DNA of 64,000 nt. Origin: Shewanella zhangzhouensis (GTDB lineage Bacteria > Pseudomonadota > Gammaproteobacteria > Enterobacterales > Shewanellaceae). The notes beneath the pieces are model-generated. The model was not told where the DNA came from. It did no database searches and saw only the letters and a program-made list of their open reading frames with translations. The position numbers and the translations under genes are program-made. The stretch's first letter is position 1; every line of letters begins with the position of its first letter. Positions 26,773 through 35,539 of the stretch are shown here, piece after piece. The stretch lies in contig NZ_CP080414.1 in assembly GCF_019457615.1 (NCBI RefSeq), positions 2,912,501-2,976,500 of the forward strand. Reading direction: 5' to 3'.

Positions 26773-27909
26773 TCAGTTGCCAAGGGCCATGGCCTTGATT
26801 TCAGACGTTACCGCCTGCATTACCCGCATCACCTTGTCGGCATATTGAGGGTCCGTGGCATACCCGGCATTTTGTAAACCCTGCACGAAGGATGCAGGTC
26901 TTGCCGCTTGTTTGAGGGCATCACCGTAGCGATCGCCGCTTTTCAGGAAGTCGACAAAATCGTTGAAGCTTTGCTCCAGGGTGTCGTAAACCCGGAAGTC
27001 GGCTCGTTGACGTACCGCGACGCCCTGCTCAAATTCCAGGGTATTGACGGCCGCTTTTTCCCCTTCCCAGCGCCTGTCGGCTTTGATGTTGAACAGGTTA
27101 TTGCTCATGCTGCCGTCGGGTCTTCTTACGAGCTTCTGGCCCCAACCGGTTTCCAGTGCCGATTGGGCAATCAGCACCTCAGGCTTGGTACCAAGACGCT
27201 TGGCAGCTTCATTCGCCAGCGGCATCAGGGCACGAATAAAATCCTGACGGCTTTCAAAACTCGGATTGTCCCGCTCACTTTCCAGCTGCTTGCTGGGGGT
27301 TTGCTTCCCGGCGAGCAATTGGTCGAATAGGGGCGCAGCTGCGCTGGAAGCAGAAGCCGATACGGCTGTTGGTGCATCCAGAGCCGGGGCTTCATGGAAA
27401 CCCATGCTTGTGGCCATATCGCCGTTCATCGCAGCGAGTTGAGGTTCAGCCATCTGACGCGCACTGGCCCCTTCGAGTGGTGCCTTTGCGTGATTGGCCT
27501 CACTGGCCTCAGCGGGCTTATCACGGCGCAGCATCATGGGGGCCTCCCCCATATCAAAGCGCTTATCGCCGCCCAGCACAGATGACGGTGTGATGGGGCT
27601 ATCCTGAGGAGATAGCTGCTGCACCATCAAATCCACCAGTCCCAACATGCCCTTTTGGGACATGTCGACAGCCATCTGCTGATCGCGCATTTCCTCATAA
27701 AACTTGGTGTACTGGCTGTTGAACGGGCTGTCGGATTCAAACACGGCATTGGCATCACGCATGCTTTTCATCAGCATCTGCACAAAAATCCCCTCGAACT
27801 GCTTGGCAACTTCCCGCAGGGCTGCCTTGTCATCGGCCTTGGCCTGGGCTCTTAATTTGTCCAGGCCACCGATGTCGAGGAAATGTGAGGCGTTTGAAAG
27901 CTTTTCCAT
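26773..27909 (-). CDS. flgJ: Rod-assembly muramidase FlgJ
   Basis: Two-domain protein: an N-terminal rod-capping part (about 15-100, including VAKQFEGIFVQMLMKSMRDA) and a C-terminal glucosaminidase domain (about 215-375, with SALETGWGQKLV holding the probable catalytic Glu). It helps the rod pass the peptidoglycan. The 378-residue call uses ATG 27909 (MEKLSNASHFLD); a TTG at 27933, just after the flgI stop, is possible but less likely. The linker (about 120-215) is rich in Ala and Pro. Confidence 0.94.
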   Translation of the reverse strand: MEKLSNASHFLDIGGLDKLRAQAKADDKAALREVAKQFEGIFVQMLMKSMRDANAVFESDSPFNSQYTKFYEEMRDQQMAVDMSQKGMLGLVDLMVQQLSPQDSPITPSSVLGGDKRFDMGEAPMMLRRDKPAEASEANHAKAPLEGASARQMAEPQLAAMNGDMATSMGFHEAPALDAPTAVSASASSAAAPLFDQLLAGKQTPSKQLESERDNPSFESRQDFIRALMPLANEAAKRLGTKPEVLIAQSALETGWGQKLVRRPDGSMSNNLFNIKADRRWEGEKAAVNTLEFEQGVAVRQRADFRVYDTLEQSFNDFVDFLKSGDRYGDALKQAARPASFVQGLQNAGYATDPQYADKVMRVMQAVTSEIKAMALGN

Positions 27910-27936
27910 GGTGAGTTGCCAATTTTCCGACAAGAA

Positions 27937-29028
27937 TCAAATGACGATAAGCTCACCATGCAAGGCGCCTGCCATTTTTAACGCCTCGAGGATCGCCAGT
28001 ACATCGGAAGGCGCAGCACCGACCAGATTCACGGCCCTGACCAATTCATCCAAGCTGGTGCCCGGATTAAACAGGAACATACGGCTATTGGCCTGAGACG
28101 CATCTATGGTGCTTTGGTTGGTTACCACGGTATCGCCACCGGCCAAGGCATTGGGTTGTGACACCTGCTGATTTTCGGCAATGGTCACGGTCAGACCGCC
28201 ATGGGTCACCGCCGCCGGCAATAACTTCACATTCTGGCCAACGACTATGGTGCCGGTGCGCGAATTCACAATCACCTTGGCAGATTCATCGGCAGGCTCT
28301 ACTTCGACGTTCTCCAGTGTCGCGAGAAATGACACCCGCTGTGAGGCATCCCTTGGGGCGTACACCTGAACCGAGGCTGCATCGAGTGCACGAGCCATTT
28401 CCGGCCCAAGCAAGTCGTTGATGGCATCGGCCATCCGCTTGGCGGTAGAGAAGTCGGCACGGTGCAGGTTAAAGGTAAGGAAATCTCCATGGGCAAAGGC
28501 AGACGGTACTGCCCGCTCCACCAAGGCGCCGTTGGGGATACGCCCCACTGTTGGGGTATTCTGGATAACCTTTGAGCCGTCCAGCCCTTCGGCGCTGAAA
28601 CCGGACACCACCATGCTGCCCTGGGCAATGGCGTAAATATTGCCATCCACCCCTTTAAGGAAGGTTTGCAGCAGGGTTCCACCACGCAGGCTCTTGGCTT
28701 CGCCTATGCTGGACACTGTGACATCCAGGGTCTGGCCGGGTTTGATGAAAGGTGGCATATCGGCATGCACTGCCACTACGGCCACGTTTTTAATCTTGGG
28801 TTTTACGTTGGTCGGCAAATTAATGCCGAAGTTTTTCAGCATGGTGGTAAAGGTTTGCTCGGTGTAGTTCGCCTTTTCACCGGTGCCCGGCAAACCCACC
28901 ACCAATCCATAACCAATCAACTGATTACTTCGCACGCCCTGAACGGCGGCGATATCTTTAATGCGCTCGGCTTTGACCGGCACCGTCATGGCCAGCAGGG
29001 CCACGGCAAGCAGAACCTTGATGTTCAT
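27937..29028 (-). CDS. flgI: Flagellar P-ring protein FlgI
   Basis: Periplasmic P-ring subunit of the rod bushing. The 363 residues begin with a signal peptide (MNIKVLLAVALLAMTVPVKA) followed by the FlgI opening ERIKDIAAVQGVRSNQLIGY. ATG 29028 has GGAG seven bases upstream; a TTG two codons earlier is less likely. FlgA, encoded at 36.7 kb, is its chaperone. Confidence 0.96.
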   Translation of the reverse strand: MNIKVLLAVALLAMTVPVKAERIKDIAAVQGVRSNQLIGYGLVVGLPGTGEKANYTEQTFTTMLKNFGINLPTNVKPKIKNVAVVAVHADMPPFIKPGQTLDVTVSSIGEAKSLRGGTLLQTFLKGVDGNIYAIAQGSMVVSGFSAEGLDGSKVIQNTPTVGRIPNGALVERAVPSAFAHGDFLTFNLHRADFSTAKRMADAINDLLGPEMARALDAASVQVYAPRDASQRVSFLATLENVEVEPADESAKVIVNSRTGTIVVGQNVKLLPAAVTHGGLTVTIAENQQVSQPNALAGGDTVVTNQSTIDASQANSRMFLFNPGTSLDELVRAVNLVGAAPSDVLAILEALKMAGALHGELIVI

Positions 29029-29040
29029 GTCCAAGCTCCT

Positions 29041-29715
29041 TTAAAAGGGCCACCAATCGCTGAGGAAGAACTGACTGAGCCAGCCCACCTGCTGCGAATT
29101 GGCAAAGGTGCCAGTGCCACTGTATTGAATACGGGCATTGGCCACCCGGGTGGATTCCACTTTGTTGTCTGTGGTGATGTCCTGGGGCCGGATAACCCCG
29201 GTGACCCGAATAAACTCGTCGCCGTTGTTGATGCTTATCCACTTTTCACCGCGAATAACCAGGTTGCCGTTGGACAGCACCTGAAGCACATGGGCAGAGA
29301 TATTGCCTCTGAGACTGTTGCTTTGATCCGCGTCAGCCTCACGCTTGGTGTTCATGCTGTCGGAATACCCCAGACTCAGCGGATTACCACTGATGGTGAC
29401 CGGGCCGCCAAGAGCCTGGATGGCATCCATATTGAGATCCGAGCCCTTTTTGATTTCATTATTGGCGCTCTTGGTTGCCTGGGTAGACTCGGTGAGCACC
29501 ACGGTAATGATGTCCCCTACCCTGTGGGCACGGATATCCGTGTACAGGCTTGCCGCCTGTGAGTCGAGGAAAATAGAGCCCGTAGGTTCCAATGCGACCG
29601 GCGGCTCTTCAGGTACCACAGGGGCATAGTAAGGATCGTCCGGAATGGGTTTGTGTTCTGTACTGGCGCATCCTGCGAGCACCAGCAGCGAACCAACCAT
29701 AAGGTATCTGAGCAT
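29041..29715 (-). CDS. flgH: Flagellar L-ring lipoprotein FlgH
   Basis: Outer membrane L-ring subunit. A short signal peptide ends in the lipobox LAGC at residues 13-16, so the protein is a lipoprotein. The C-terminal half contains the FlgH pattern (VVLTESTQATKSANNEIKKG, then GWLSQFFLSDWWPF at the end). I prefer ATG 29715, eight bases after GAGG; ATG 29721 is in frame two codons earlier. FlgT and FlgO/FlgP from this locus add further rings or support here. Confidence 0.95.
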   Translation of the reverse strand: MLRYLMVGSLLVLAGCASTEHKPIPDDPYYAPVVPEEPPVALEPTGSIFLDSQAASLYTDIRAHRVGDIITVVLTESTQATKSANNEIKKGSDLNMDAIQALGGPVTISGNPLSLGYSDSMNTKREADADQSNSLRGNISAHVLQVLSNGNLVIRGEKWISINNGDEFIRVTGVIRPQDITTDNKVESTRVANARIQYSGTGTFANSQQVGWLSQFFLSDWWPF

Positions 29716-29727
29716 AACCATCGCCTC

Positions 29728-30516
29728 TTACAGATTCTGGTTAACGTAAGCCAGCATCTGATCCACCGCTGAAATCACCTTGGAGTTCATTTCATAGATG
29801 CGTTGACTTTCGATGAGATTGACCAGCTCCTCGGTCACATTCACGTTGGAGGTTTCAAGTGCTCCCTGACGGATTGCCCCCATACCATCCAATGAGGCGG
29901 TACCCTGAATAGGTGTGCCGCTGGCACCGGTTTCCAGGTACAGGTTCTGACCTATGGGGTCAAGGCCAGAGGGATTGATAAAGTCAGACAGGGTCAGCTG
30001 CCCCACAATCTGGCTTTCGGCAGCGCCGGGGGTTTTTACTGACACTTCCCCTTCGGCAGACACTGTGATACTGGTGGCGTTATCGGGAATGGTGATGGCT
30101 GGCTGAAGCACATAACCGGAGCCGGGCGTCACTATCTGGCCGGTATCGTCCAGCGAGAATTGACCGTTACGGGTGTAGGCTGTGGTGCCATCCGGCAACT
30201 GAATTTCAAAAAAGCCAGGGCCTTCAATCATCATGTCCAGCGCGTTATCCGTGGTCAGCATGTTGCCCTGGGTAAACATCTTTTGGGTCGCCACCACCTT
30301 GGTGCCGGCGCCTATGTTCAGGCCATTGGGTAACTTGGTGTTGGACGCGCTGATCCCGCCTGCCTGATTTACAGTTTGATAGAGCAGGTCTTCAAACACG
30401 GCGCGGCTTTTTTTGTAGCCGACGGTACTGGCGTTGGCGACGTTGTTGGATATCACGGCGATATCCGTTTGCTGAGCATCTAAGCCAGTTTTACTTATCC
30501 ATAATGCGGGATGCAT
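29728..30516 (-). CDS. flgG: Flagellar distal rod protein FlgG
   Basis: Distal rod subunit of 262 residues, the usual length. The N-terminus (WISKTGLDAQQTDIAVISNN, then VANASTVGYKKSRAVFED) and the C-terminus (ELVNLIESQRIYEMNSKVIS) carry the axial-protein signatures. It is 12 bases after flgF and precedes flgH. Confidence 0.97.
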   Translation of the reverse strand: MHPALWISKTGLDAQQTDIAVISNNVANASTVGYKKSRAVFEDLLYQTVNQAGGISASNTKLPNGLNIGAGTKVVATQKMFTQGNMLTTDNALDMMIEGPGFFEIQLPDGTTAYTRNGQFSLDDTGQIVTPGSGYVLQPAITIPDNATSITVSAEGEVSVKTPGAAESQIVGQLTLSDFINPSGLDPIGQNLYLETGASGTPIQGTASLDGMGAIRQGALETSNVNVTEELVNLIESQRIYEMNSKVISAVDQMLAYVNQNL

Positions 30517-30528
30517 AATCCTGTCTCC

Positions 30529-31272
30529 TTAGCCAATACGTACGAGTTGTGCAGAAGCTTTATCGTTTTCTTCTGCGGTTTTCATCATTTTTACCTGCAG
30601 CTCAAACTGCCGCTGGATATCAATCAGGGCCACCATCTCTTCGACGGGGTTGACGTTACTGCCTTCCACTGCGCGGCTCTCCAGAGCCACGGTTTCGTCC
30701 TGTGGTGCAGTCGTTCCATTCATCATCCGAAACAGACCATCGTTACCACGCATCAGGTTTTGATTACCGGGATTAACCAGTTTGATCCGGGCCACCTCTT
30801 CCACCACTTCGGCAGTCGCCCCCTGAGGCCGAACCGTGATGGTGCCATCCTGGGCAATTTCTACCTTATCGATGGGCAGTGGCAGAACGATTGGGCCCGC
30901 ATCGCCCATCACAGGGCGTCCCTGTGAATTGGTCAGCAAACCGGTTTCGTCAAATTTCAGGCTACCGGCACGGGTATAAGCCTCGTTGCCATCGGCATCT
31001 TCCACCGCTATCCAACCATCGCCTTTCACGGCAACATCCAGATCGCGGGCGGTGCTGTTAATGGGACCGTGACGGAAACTGGCCTGGGGATTTTCGGTCA
31101 TGGCGAATACCCGGGTGGGCAATCCCTCTCCAAAGGCTTGCATGGAGCGGGATTGCTCCAGGTCGGCCTTGAAGCCATCTGTGTTGGCGTTGGCCAGGTT
31201 GTTGGCCCGAATGGAAAGCGAATTGAGATTCTGCTTGGCACCACTCATGGCGATATAGAGAAATTTGTCCAC
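30529..31272 (-). CDS. flgF: Flagellar proximal rod protein FlgF
   Basis: Proximal rod subunit of 247 residues. The start is a GTG at 31272 (reading MDKFLYIAMSGAKQNLN as initiator Met), six bases after GGAG; this matches the usual FlgF beginning. The frame remains open upstream to 31326, but those codons overlap the sigma-54 promoter and are not translated in my reading. It is the first gene of flgFGHIJKL. Confidence 0.95.
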   Translation of the reverse strand: MDKFLYIAMSGAKQNLNSLSIRANNLANANTDGFKADLEQSRSMQAFGEGLPTRVFAMTENPQASFRHGPINSTARDLDVAVKGDGWIAVEDADGNEAYTRAGSLKFDETGLLTNSQGRPVMGDAGPIVLPLPIDKVEIAQDGTITVRPQGATAEVVEEVARIKLVNPGNQNLMRGNDGLFRMMNGTTAPQDETVALESRAVEGSNVNPVEEMVALIDIQRQFELQVKMMKTAEENDKASAQLVRIG

Positions 31273-31308
31273 GCTGGGCTCCGTCAAAGATCTAGCATGC
31301 ACTGAGCA

Positions 31309-31325
31309 AAGCAAACTGCATGCCA
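31309..31325 (-). promoter_or_regulatory. Sigma-54 promoter of flgFGHIJKL
   Basis: Minus-strand TGGCATGCAGTTTGCTT fits the RpoN consensus with GG and GC ten bases apart, about 40 bases before the GTG start of flgF. Confidence 0.88.
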
Positions 31326-31397
31326 ATTAACCAAGAGCTTGTCCAGCAAGGGCTGGGAAAGTGAGGATAAGAACGATAAGGGGGGGCGTAAACAGGC

Positions 31398-31423
31398 AAA
31401 AAATTGCCGCCCGAAGGCGGCAA
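31398..31423 (-). terminator. Rho-independent terminator after flgE
   Basis: Stem TTGCCGCC/GGCGGCAA with a CGAA (TTCG on the mRNA) tetraloop, followed on the minus strand by a run of six T. It lies 17 bases after the flgE stop and separates flgBCDE from flgF. Confidence 0.92.
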
Positions 31424-31439
31424 CCAAGGAGAGAAAATC

Positions 31440-32801
31440 TTAACGGATCTGCAGAATGGTCTGCTGCAGCGTGTTGTTCACTTCCAATGTACGGCTGTTG
31501 GCCTGGAAGTTACGCTGCGCTGAAATCAGGTCAACAAGCTCTGTGGTCAAATCCACGTTGGACTGTTCCAGCGCTGCAGATCGCACGGCACCGAAGGTAC
31601 CACTGTTTGCTTCACCGGCGAGGGCTGTACCTGATGCCAGGCTTTCTTTCCAGGAAGTGTTACCCACCTGAGTCAGCCCCTGCTCGTTGGCGAAACGCAC
31701 CAAAGCAACGCGGCCAAGGGGCACGGTACTGCCATTGCTGTAGGCGGCTTTAATCAGGCCATCTTCACCCACTTCCACGTTGGTCAGACGACCGACAGTG
31801 GTTCCATCCTGAGTCAGCTCGGTTACTTCAAAGGCTGAGGCGTACTGAGTCGGGTTGGCGAAGTTGATGGTGAGGGTCTGGCTGCCATCGGCGCCAGGCC
31901 CCAGAATGCCGGCACCACCGATCCCCAGGGGTTCTGTAGTGATGGTTGCTGGATTGGTTCCAGTGTAAGTACCAGTGCTGTTAAAGGTCAGTACGGCACC
32001 AGTCCAGCCCCCCGTGGTTTGGGCAGTTCCGGTGGTGTCAGGGGTACCGTCACCATTGGTATCCATTTGGTAAGTACCGGCGCCAGCGCCCAGATTCACA
32101 GGTTGACCGTCGAGCGCATAGTAAGCCACCCAGTTGTTTTCCCCTGTGTAGGCACCATCGTTTGGCCTTACAAAGTAGGTGGTCAGAATGTGAGGCTCAC
32201 CCAGGGAGTCATAAATGGTGGACGAGGTTGAGTTGTTGAACGTAGTTGGATCGTCTGGGTCAAATGCCACGGGATCCTTGGTTTTTTCACCGGCGTTCAG
32301 ATTCATCTGAATACCCACGTTCTCGGTCATCACCGGGCTGCCGGCGGTATCGGGAATTTGTACCGGACGGGTAGTCGTCAAACTCACGGAGGTGGAGTTA
32401 CCGAATTTATCCACCGGGAAGGTCTGCAGGAAGTTGCCTGCTGAATCCACCAGGTAGTTATTGCTGTCTACCTTAAAGGCGCCGGCGCGGGTGAAACTGT
32501 AATCACGGGCCGAAGGGTCGGCAGACGTCACAAAGAAACCGCCGCCGCTAATGGCCAAATCCAGCGCGTTACTGGTGAACTGCAAACTGCCCTGATGGAA
32601 CTGCTGCGCCACCTGAGTGGTGGTCACGCCACCACCCACCTGGGTTTTGCTGTTAGCGAAAATCGAAGCCGCATACACATCGGCAAACTCAGCACGTGAC
32701 TCTTTAAAGCCCGTGGTGTTGACGTTGGCGATGTTGTTGGCAGTGGTGTTCAAATCTTTCTGGGCGGCAGCAATGCCACTGAGTGCGATATTGAAAGACA
32801 T
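31440..32801 (-). CDS. flgE: Flagellar hook protein FlgE
   Basis: Main hook subunit. The 453 residues start with IALSGIAAAQKDLNTTANNI and an ANVNTTGFKESRAEF stretch and end with the axial C-terminal helix (LVDLISAQRNFQANSRTLEV). The central part (about 140-380) is Thr- and Gly-rich and variable. A terminator follows directly. Confidence 0.97.
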   Translation of the reverse strand: MSFNIALSGIAAAQKDLNTTANNIANVNTTGFKESRAEFADVYAASIFANSKTQVGGGVTTTQVAQQFHQGSLQFTSNALDLAISGGGFFVTSADPSARDYSFTRAGAFKVDSNNYLVDSAGNFLQTFPVDKFGNSTSVSLTTTRPVQIPDTAGSPVMTENVGIQMNLNAGEKTKDPVAFDPDDPTTFNNSTSSTIYDSLGEPHILTTYFVRPNDGAYTGENNWVAYYALDGQPVNLGAGAGTYQMDTNGDGTPDTTGTAQTTGGWTGAVLTFNSTGTYTGTNPATITTEPLGIGGAGILGPGADGSQTLTINFANPTQYASAFEVTELTQDGTTVGRLTNVEVGEDGLIKAAYSNGSTVPLGRVALVRFANEQGLTQVGNTSWKESLASGTALAGEANSGTFGAVRSAALEQSNVDLTTELVDLISAQRNFQANSRTLEVNNTLQQTILQIR

Positions 32802-32834
32802 AAGTCAATTACCTCTTTAGTCTGGTTTTCTGGA

Positions 32835-33563
32835 TCAGCTCTCAGCCACAGCCAGAACATCCGATAGTTTAATGCCGCCAATGCCACGCAAGTTAAGAAT
32901 GGCGCCTGTTGCTGCAGTCCCAAGCGACACGCTGGTCACGTGGGCATAAGTTGAAACCGGTAATTCCTCGGCCTTACCATCGACCCGACCACTGGCCTTG
33001 ATGGTGTAAGTACCGTCGGCAACGGGTTTACCTTCGGCGTCGAGGCCATCCCAATTCACATCAATGTTGCCGCCATCACTGCCATCGACACTGAAGGTTT
33101 TCACCAACTGTCCCTTGGCATCTTCAATGCGCACCATGATTGTCTCAATGGGCTTGGAGGTACTGATAACGCCCTTGAGGTTGGGCTCTTCAGCGGATAC
33201 ATGACCAGATGCTGATGGGATCAGCACCTTCTGTCCCACCAAACCCGATGCCTGCAGTGCCTGACTGGAGGTCATCACGGTATTCAGATTCACAATGTGC
33301 TCGTTCAAATTGGCGATACCGTCCACGGTAGAGAAAGACGCCATCTGGGCAATCATCTGGTCGTTTTCAACCGGCTTGAACGGATCCTGCATAGACAACT
33401 GCTGCGACAAGAGGGCGAAAAAGTCCTCTTGGGTCAATTCCTGTTTTTTGGCCTCTGGCACTGCTTCTTTGGTCTGCAACCTGACACTGTCCAGAAAGGG
33501 ATTTCCCGTGCTCTGGGTTGACTGGGCCGCCGATGCCTGACTGATAGAGTTAAGAAAACTCAC
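32835..33563 (-). CDS. flgD: Hook cap protein FlgD
   Basis: Scaffold for hook assembly, removed when the hook is complete. The 242 residues show the N-terminal FlgD region (QEDFFALLSQQLSMQDPFKP, about 46-65) and a C-terminal tudor/Fn3-like pair (about 95-220, with a GLDAEGKPVADGTYTIK stretch). It starts with GTG 33563, six bases after a strong GGAGG. Confidence 0.95.
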   Translation of the reverse strand: MSFLNSISQASAAQSTQSTGNPFLDSVRLQTKEAVPEAKKQELTQEDFFALLSQQLSMQDPFKPVENDQMIAQMASFSTVDGIANLNEHIVNLNTVMTSSQALQASGLVGQKVLIPSASGHVSAEEPNLKGVISTSKPIETIMVRIEDAKGQLVKTFSVDGSDGGNIDVNWDGLDAEGKPVADGTYTIKASGRVDGKAEELPVSTYAHVTSVSLGTAATGAILNLRGIGGIKLSDVLAVAES

Positions 33564-33589
33564 GGCTTACCTCCTTAGCGCCACATCCG

Positions 33590-34003
33590 TTATTTGCCCA
33601 TTCTCAAAGTCTGCATCAGCATACTCTTGGCGGTATCGGCCACCTGGACATTCATTTGGTACGAACGCGAAGCGGATATCATGTCGGCCATTTCTTCCAT
33701 CACGTTCACATTGGGTTTGTAAATAAAGCCATCGGCATCCGCCATGGGATGGTCCGGGTTGTATTCTTTTTGCAGCGGCTTATCGCTTTCGACTATGCCT
33801 TTGACATTCACACCACGGGCAGATTGCTGCTGGCTGGCTTTGGCAAGTTCAGCCTCAAACACGGGATGACGCGCCCGGTAGGTTTTATCGACGCTGCTGG
33901 ACACTGAGTCGGCGTTGGCAATGTTGCTGGCGGTGGTGTTGAGGCGGACCGATTGCGCGCTCATGCCGGAGCCAGACACATTGAAGATATTAAACAAGCT
34001 CAT
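33590..34003 (-). CDS. flgC: Proximal rod protein FlgC
   Basis: Proximal rod subunit of 137 residues with the N-terminal axial signature (SAQSVRLNTTASNIANADSV) and C-terminal EEMADMISASRSYQMNVQVA. It begins two bases after the flgB stop. Confidence 0.97.
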   Translation of the reverse strand: MSLFNIFNVSGSGMSAQSVRLNTTASNIANADSVSSSVDKTYRARHPVFEAELAKASQQQSARGVNVKGIVESDKPLQKEYNPDHPMADADGFIYKPNVNVMEEMADMISASRSYQMNVQVADTAKSMLMQTLRMGK

Positions 34004-34005
34004 TG

Positions 34006-34404
34006 TCAGTCTCCTTTAATGGCCTTTTTCATACCGTTGAACTTGCCTTCCAGAAAGCCCAGCGACATCTGATATTCCAGCGCATTTTGCATAAAGGCAG
34101 ATTGTTCCTGCTGAATATCCACAGTGTTGCCATCGCCGGTATCTGGCTGATTGGGGACACGGAACTGCACGTGCTGTCGGCTCAGTGCTTGCAAGTCAAA
34201 ATGCCCTTCACTGGTTTGAGCCATTTGCATGCCACGCTGGTGGCTGCGTGCCGCCTGCAACGCATCGGCAAAGTTCACATCCCGTGCTTTGTAATGGGGG
34301 GTATCGGCGTTGGCGATATTGCTTGAGAGGACTTCCGCCCGCTCTGCTCTGATGCCAAGGGTAAACTGATGCACCCCAAGCGCCTTATCGAAACTGATCG
34401 CCAT
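34006..34404 (-). CDS. flgB: Proximal rod protein FlgB
   Basis: First rod subunit, 132 residues from ATG 34404 (MAISFDKALGVHQ), nine bases after GGAGG. The frame is open up to 34533, but that part covers the cheR terminator and the sigma-54 promoter. The axial motif is seen at SSNIANADTPHYKARDVNF. Confidence 0.95.
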   Translation of the reverse strand: MAISFDKALGVHQFTLGIRAERAEVLSSNIANADTPHYKARDVNFADALQAARSHQRGMQMAQTSEGHFDLQALSRQHVQFRVPNQPDTGDGNTVDIQQEQSAFMQNALEYQMSLGFLEGKFNGMKKAIKGD

Positions 34405-34436
34405 AAAATTGCCTCCACGCCATGATGGCAGATGAA

Positions 34437-34453
34437 AAGCAATTCGTGTGCCA
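34437..34453 (-). promoter_or_regulatory. Sigma-54 promoter of flgBCDE
   Basis: Minus-strand TGGCACACGAATTGCTT is a full match to the core RpoN elements TGGCAC and TTGC with five bases between, about 32 bases before flgB. Confidence 0.92.
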
Positions 34454-34490
34454 AATCTGGGGAGTTCCGCCATGCAAATGGCAGACAACA

Positions 34491-34521
34491 AAAAAGCCGA
34501 CTTTGCCAAGTCGGCTTTTTT
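34491..34521 (-). terminator. Rho-independent terminator after cheR
   Basis: A 13-bp inverted repeat (AAAAAGCCGACTT / AAGTCGGCTTTTT) with a four-base loop, 25-55 bases after the cheR stop. A and T runs on both sides allow either direction. Confidence 0.9.
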
Positions 34522-34545
34522 GTTTTTATTCATTAGGTTATTTGG

Positions 34546-35379
34546 CTATGTCTTCTTCTGGTAGTAAATACCCGGGTTGCAGCGCACCATGTCAAATTCA
34601 TCGGTCAAACCGGCAATGGACTCGGAAGCGCCAAGAAACAGGATGCCCTTGGGATTGAGAGCGGCAGCAAATTGCCGCAGTATTTTTGCCTTTGCCTCAG
34701 GGGCAAAGTAAATGAGCACGTTACGGCAAAAGATGATGTCAAACTTACCCAGCAAGGCATAGCTTTCCAGCAGGTTATGTGCCCGGAAACTCACCATACG
34801 CCGCACGTTGTCTTTTACCCGCATATTGCCGCTTGGCAGGGTATCGAAAAATGCTCTTTTTCGTTCATCCGATAAGCCCCGTCCCAGCGCCAGGCTATCG
34901 TATTCGGCCTGTTTACAGCGATCCAGCATCGAGGGGGATAAATCCGTTGCCTGAATCGATGCGCCTGCGGGCAAGCCGCCCGGACGTTTTTGCTGATATT
35001 CGAGGATAGTCATCGCCAGCGAATAAGGCTCTTGCCCTGAAGAACAAGCGGCAGACCAAATTTTAAGCGGCCTGCCAAGCTTGGCATAGTCAGGCAGCAG
35101 CGCATTGGCGAGCAATTCGAAGGGGTATTTATCACGAAACCACAGTGTTTCGTTGGTAGTCATGGCATCAATGACCTCGGCGCGCAGTTGCCGCTCTGTG
35201 GGTTTCATTGAATGTTTGACCACTTCTGATAACGAAGGCAGGTTGTATTTGCCCATCAGAGGCGCAAGGCGGCTGCGGACCAGATACTGCTTGTTTTCGC
35301 CAAGCACTATGCCGCTGTGTTGTTCAAGGAACAACCTGAATTGATTATATTCCGCTTCAGCCAGTGATTTGTCTGACAC
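34546..35379 (-). CDS. cheR: Chemotaxis methyltransferase CheR
   Basis: Methylates glutamates on chemoreceptors with S-adenosylmethionine. The 277-residue product has the CheR N-terminal helical domain (about 8-75) and the methyltransferase domain with IWSAACSSGQEPYSLAMTIL (about 108-127) and DIIFCRNVLIYFAPEAKAKI (about 218-238). The start is a GTG at 35379 with GGATGAG upstream. It sits between cheV and the flgB operon, as in Vibrio and Shewanella. Confidence 0.96.
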   Translation of the reverse strand: MSDKSLAEAEYNQFRLFLEQHSGIVLGENKQYLVRSRLAPLMGKYNLPSLSEVVKHSMKPTERQLRAEVIDAMTTNETLWFRDKYPFELLANALLPDYAKLGRPLKIWSAACSSGQEPYSLAMTILEYQQKRPGGLPAGASIQATDLSPSMLDRCKQAEYDSLALGRGLSDERKRAFFDTLPSGNMRVKDNVRRMVSFRAHNLLESYALLGKFDIIFCRNVLIYFAPEAKAKILRQFAAALNPKGILFLGASESIAGLTDEFDMVRCNPGIYYQKKT

Positions 35380-35539
35380 CGTTTCTCATCCTGCACCAAA
35401 TAGAGAAAATTAACTCAATAACTGGTTAACTTTCTGATTTTATTCCCCAAAAATAAGCGCTGCTTTATACATTATCCAGTGACTGAATACAAGCGCCCTT
35501 GGAGGAGTATAACCCCGCCCAAGGGGAATGCCATCCTGC

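Noticed and set aside
31273..31326. N-terminal extension of flgF
   Set aside because: It overlaps the sigma-54 promoter; GTG 31272 has a good ribosome binding site and the normal FlgF start.
34405..34533. N-terminal extension of flgB
   Set aside because: It covers the cheR terminator and sigma-54 promoter; ATG 34404 follows GGAGG.
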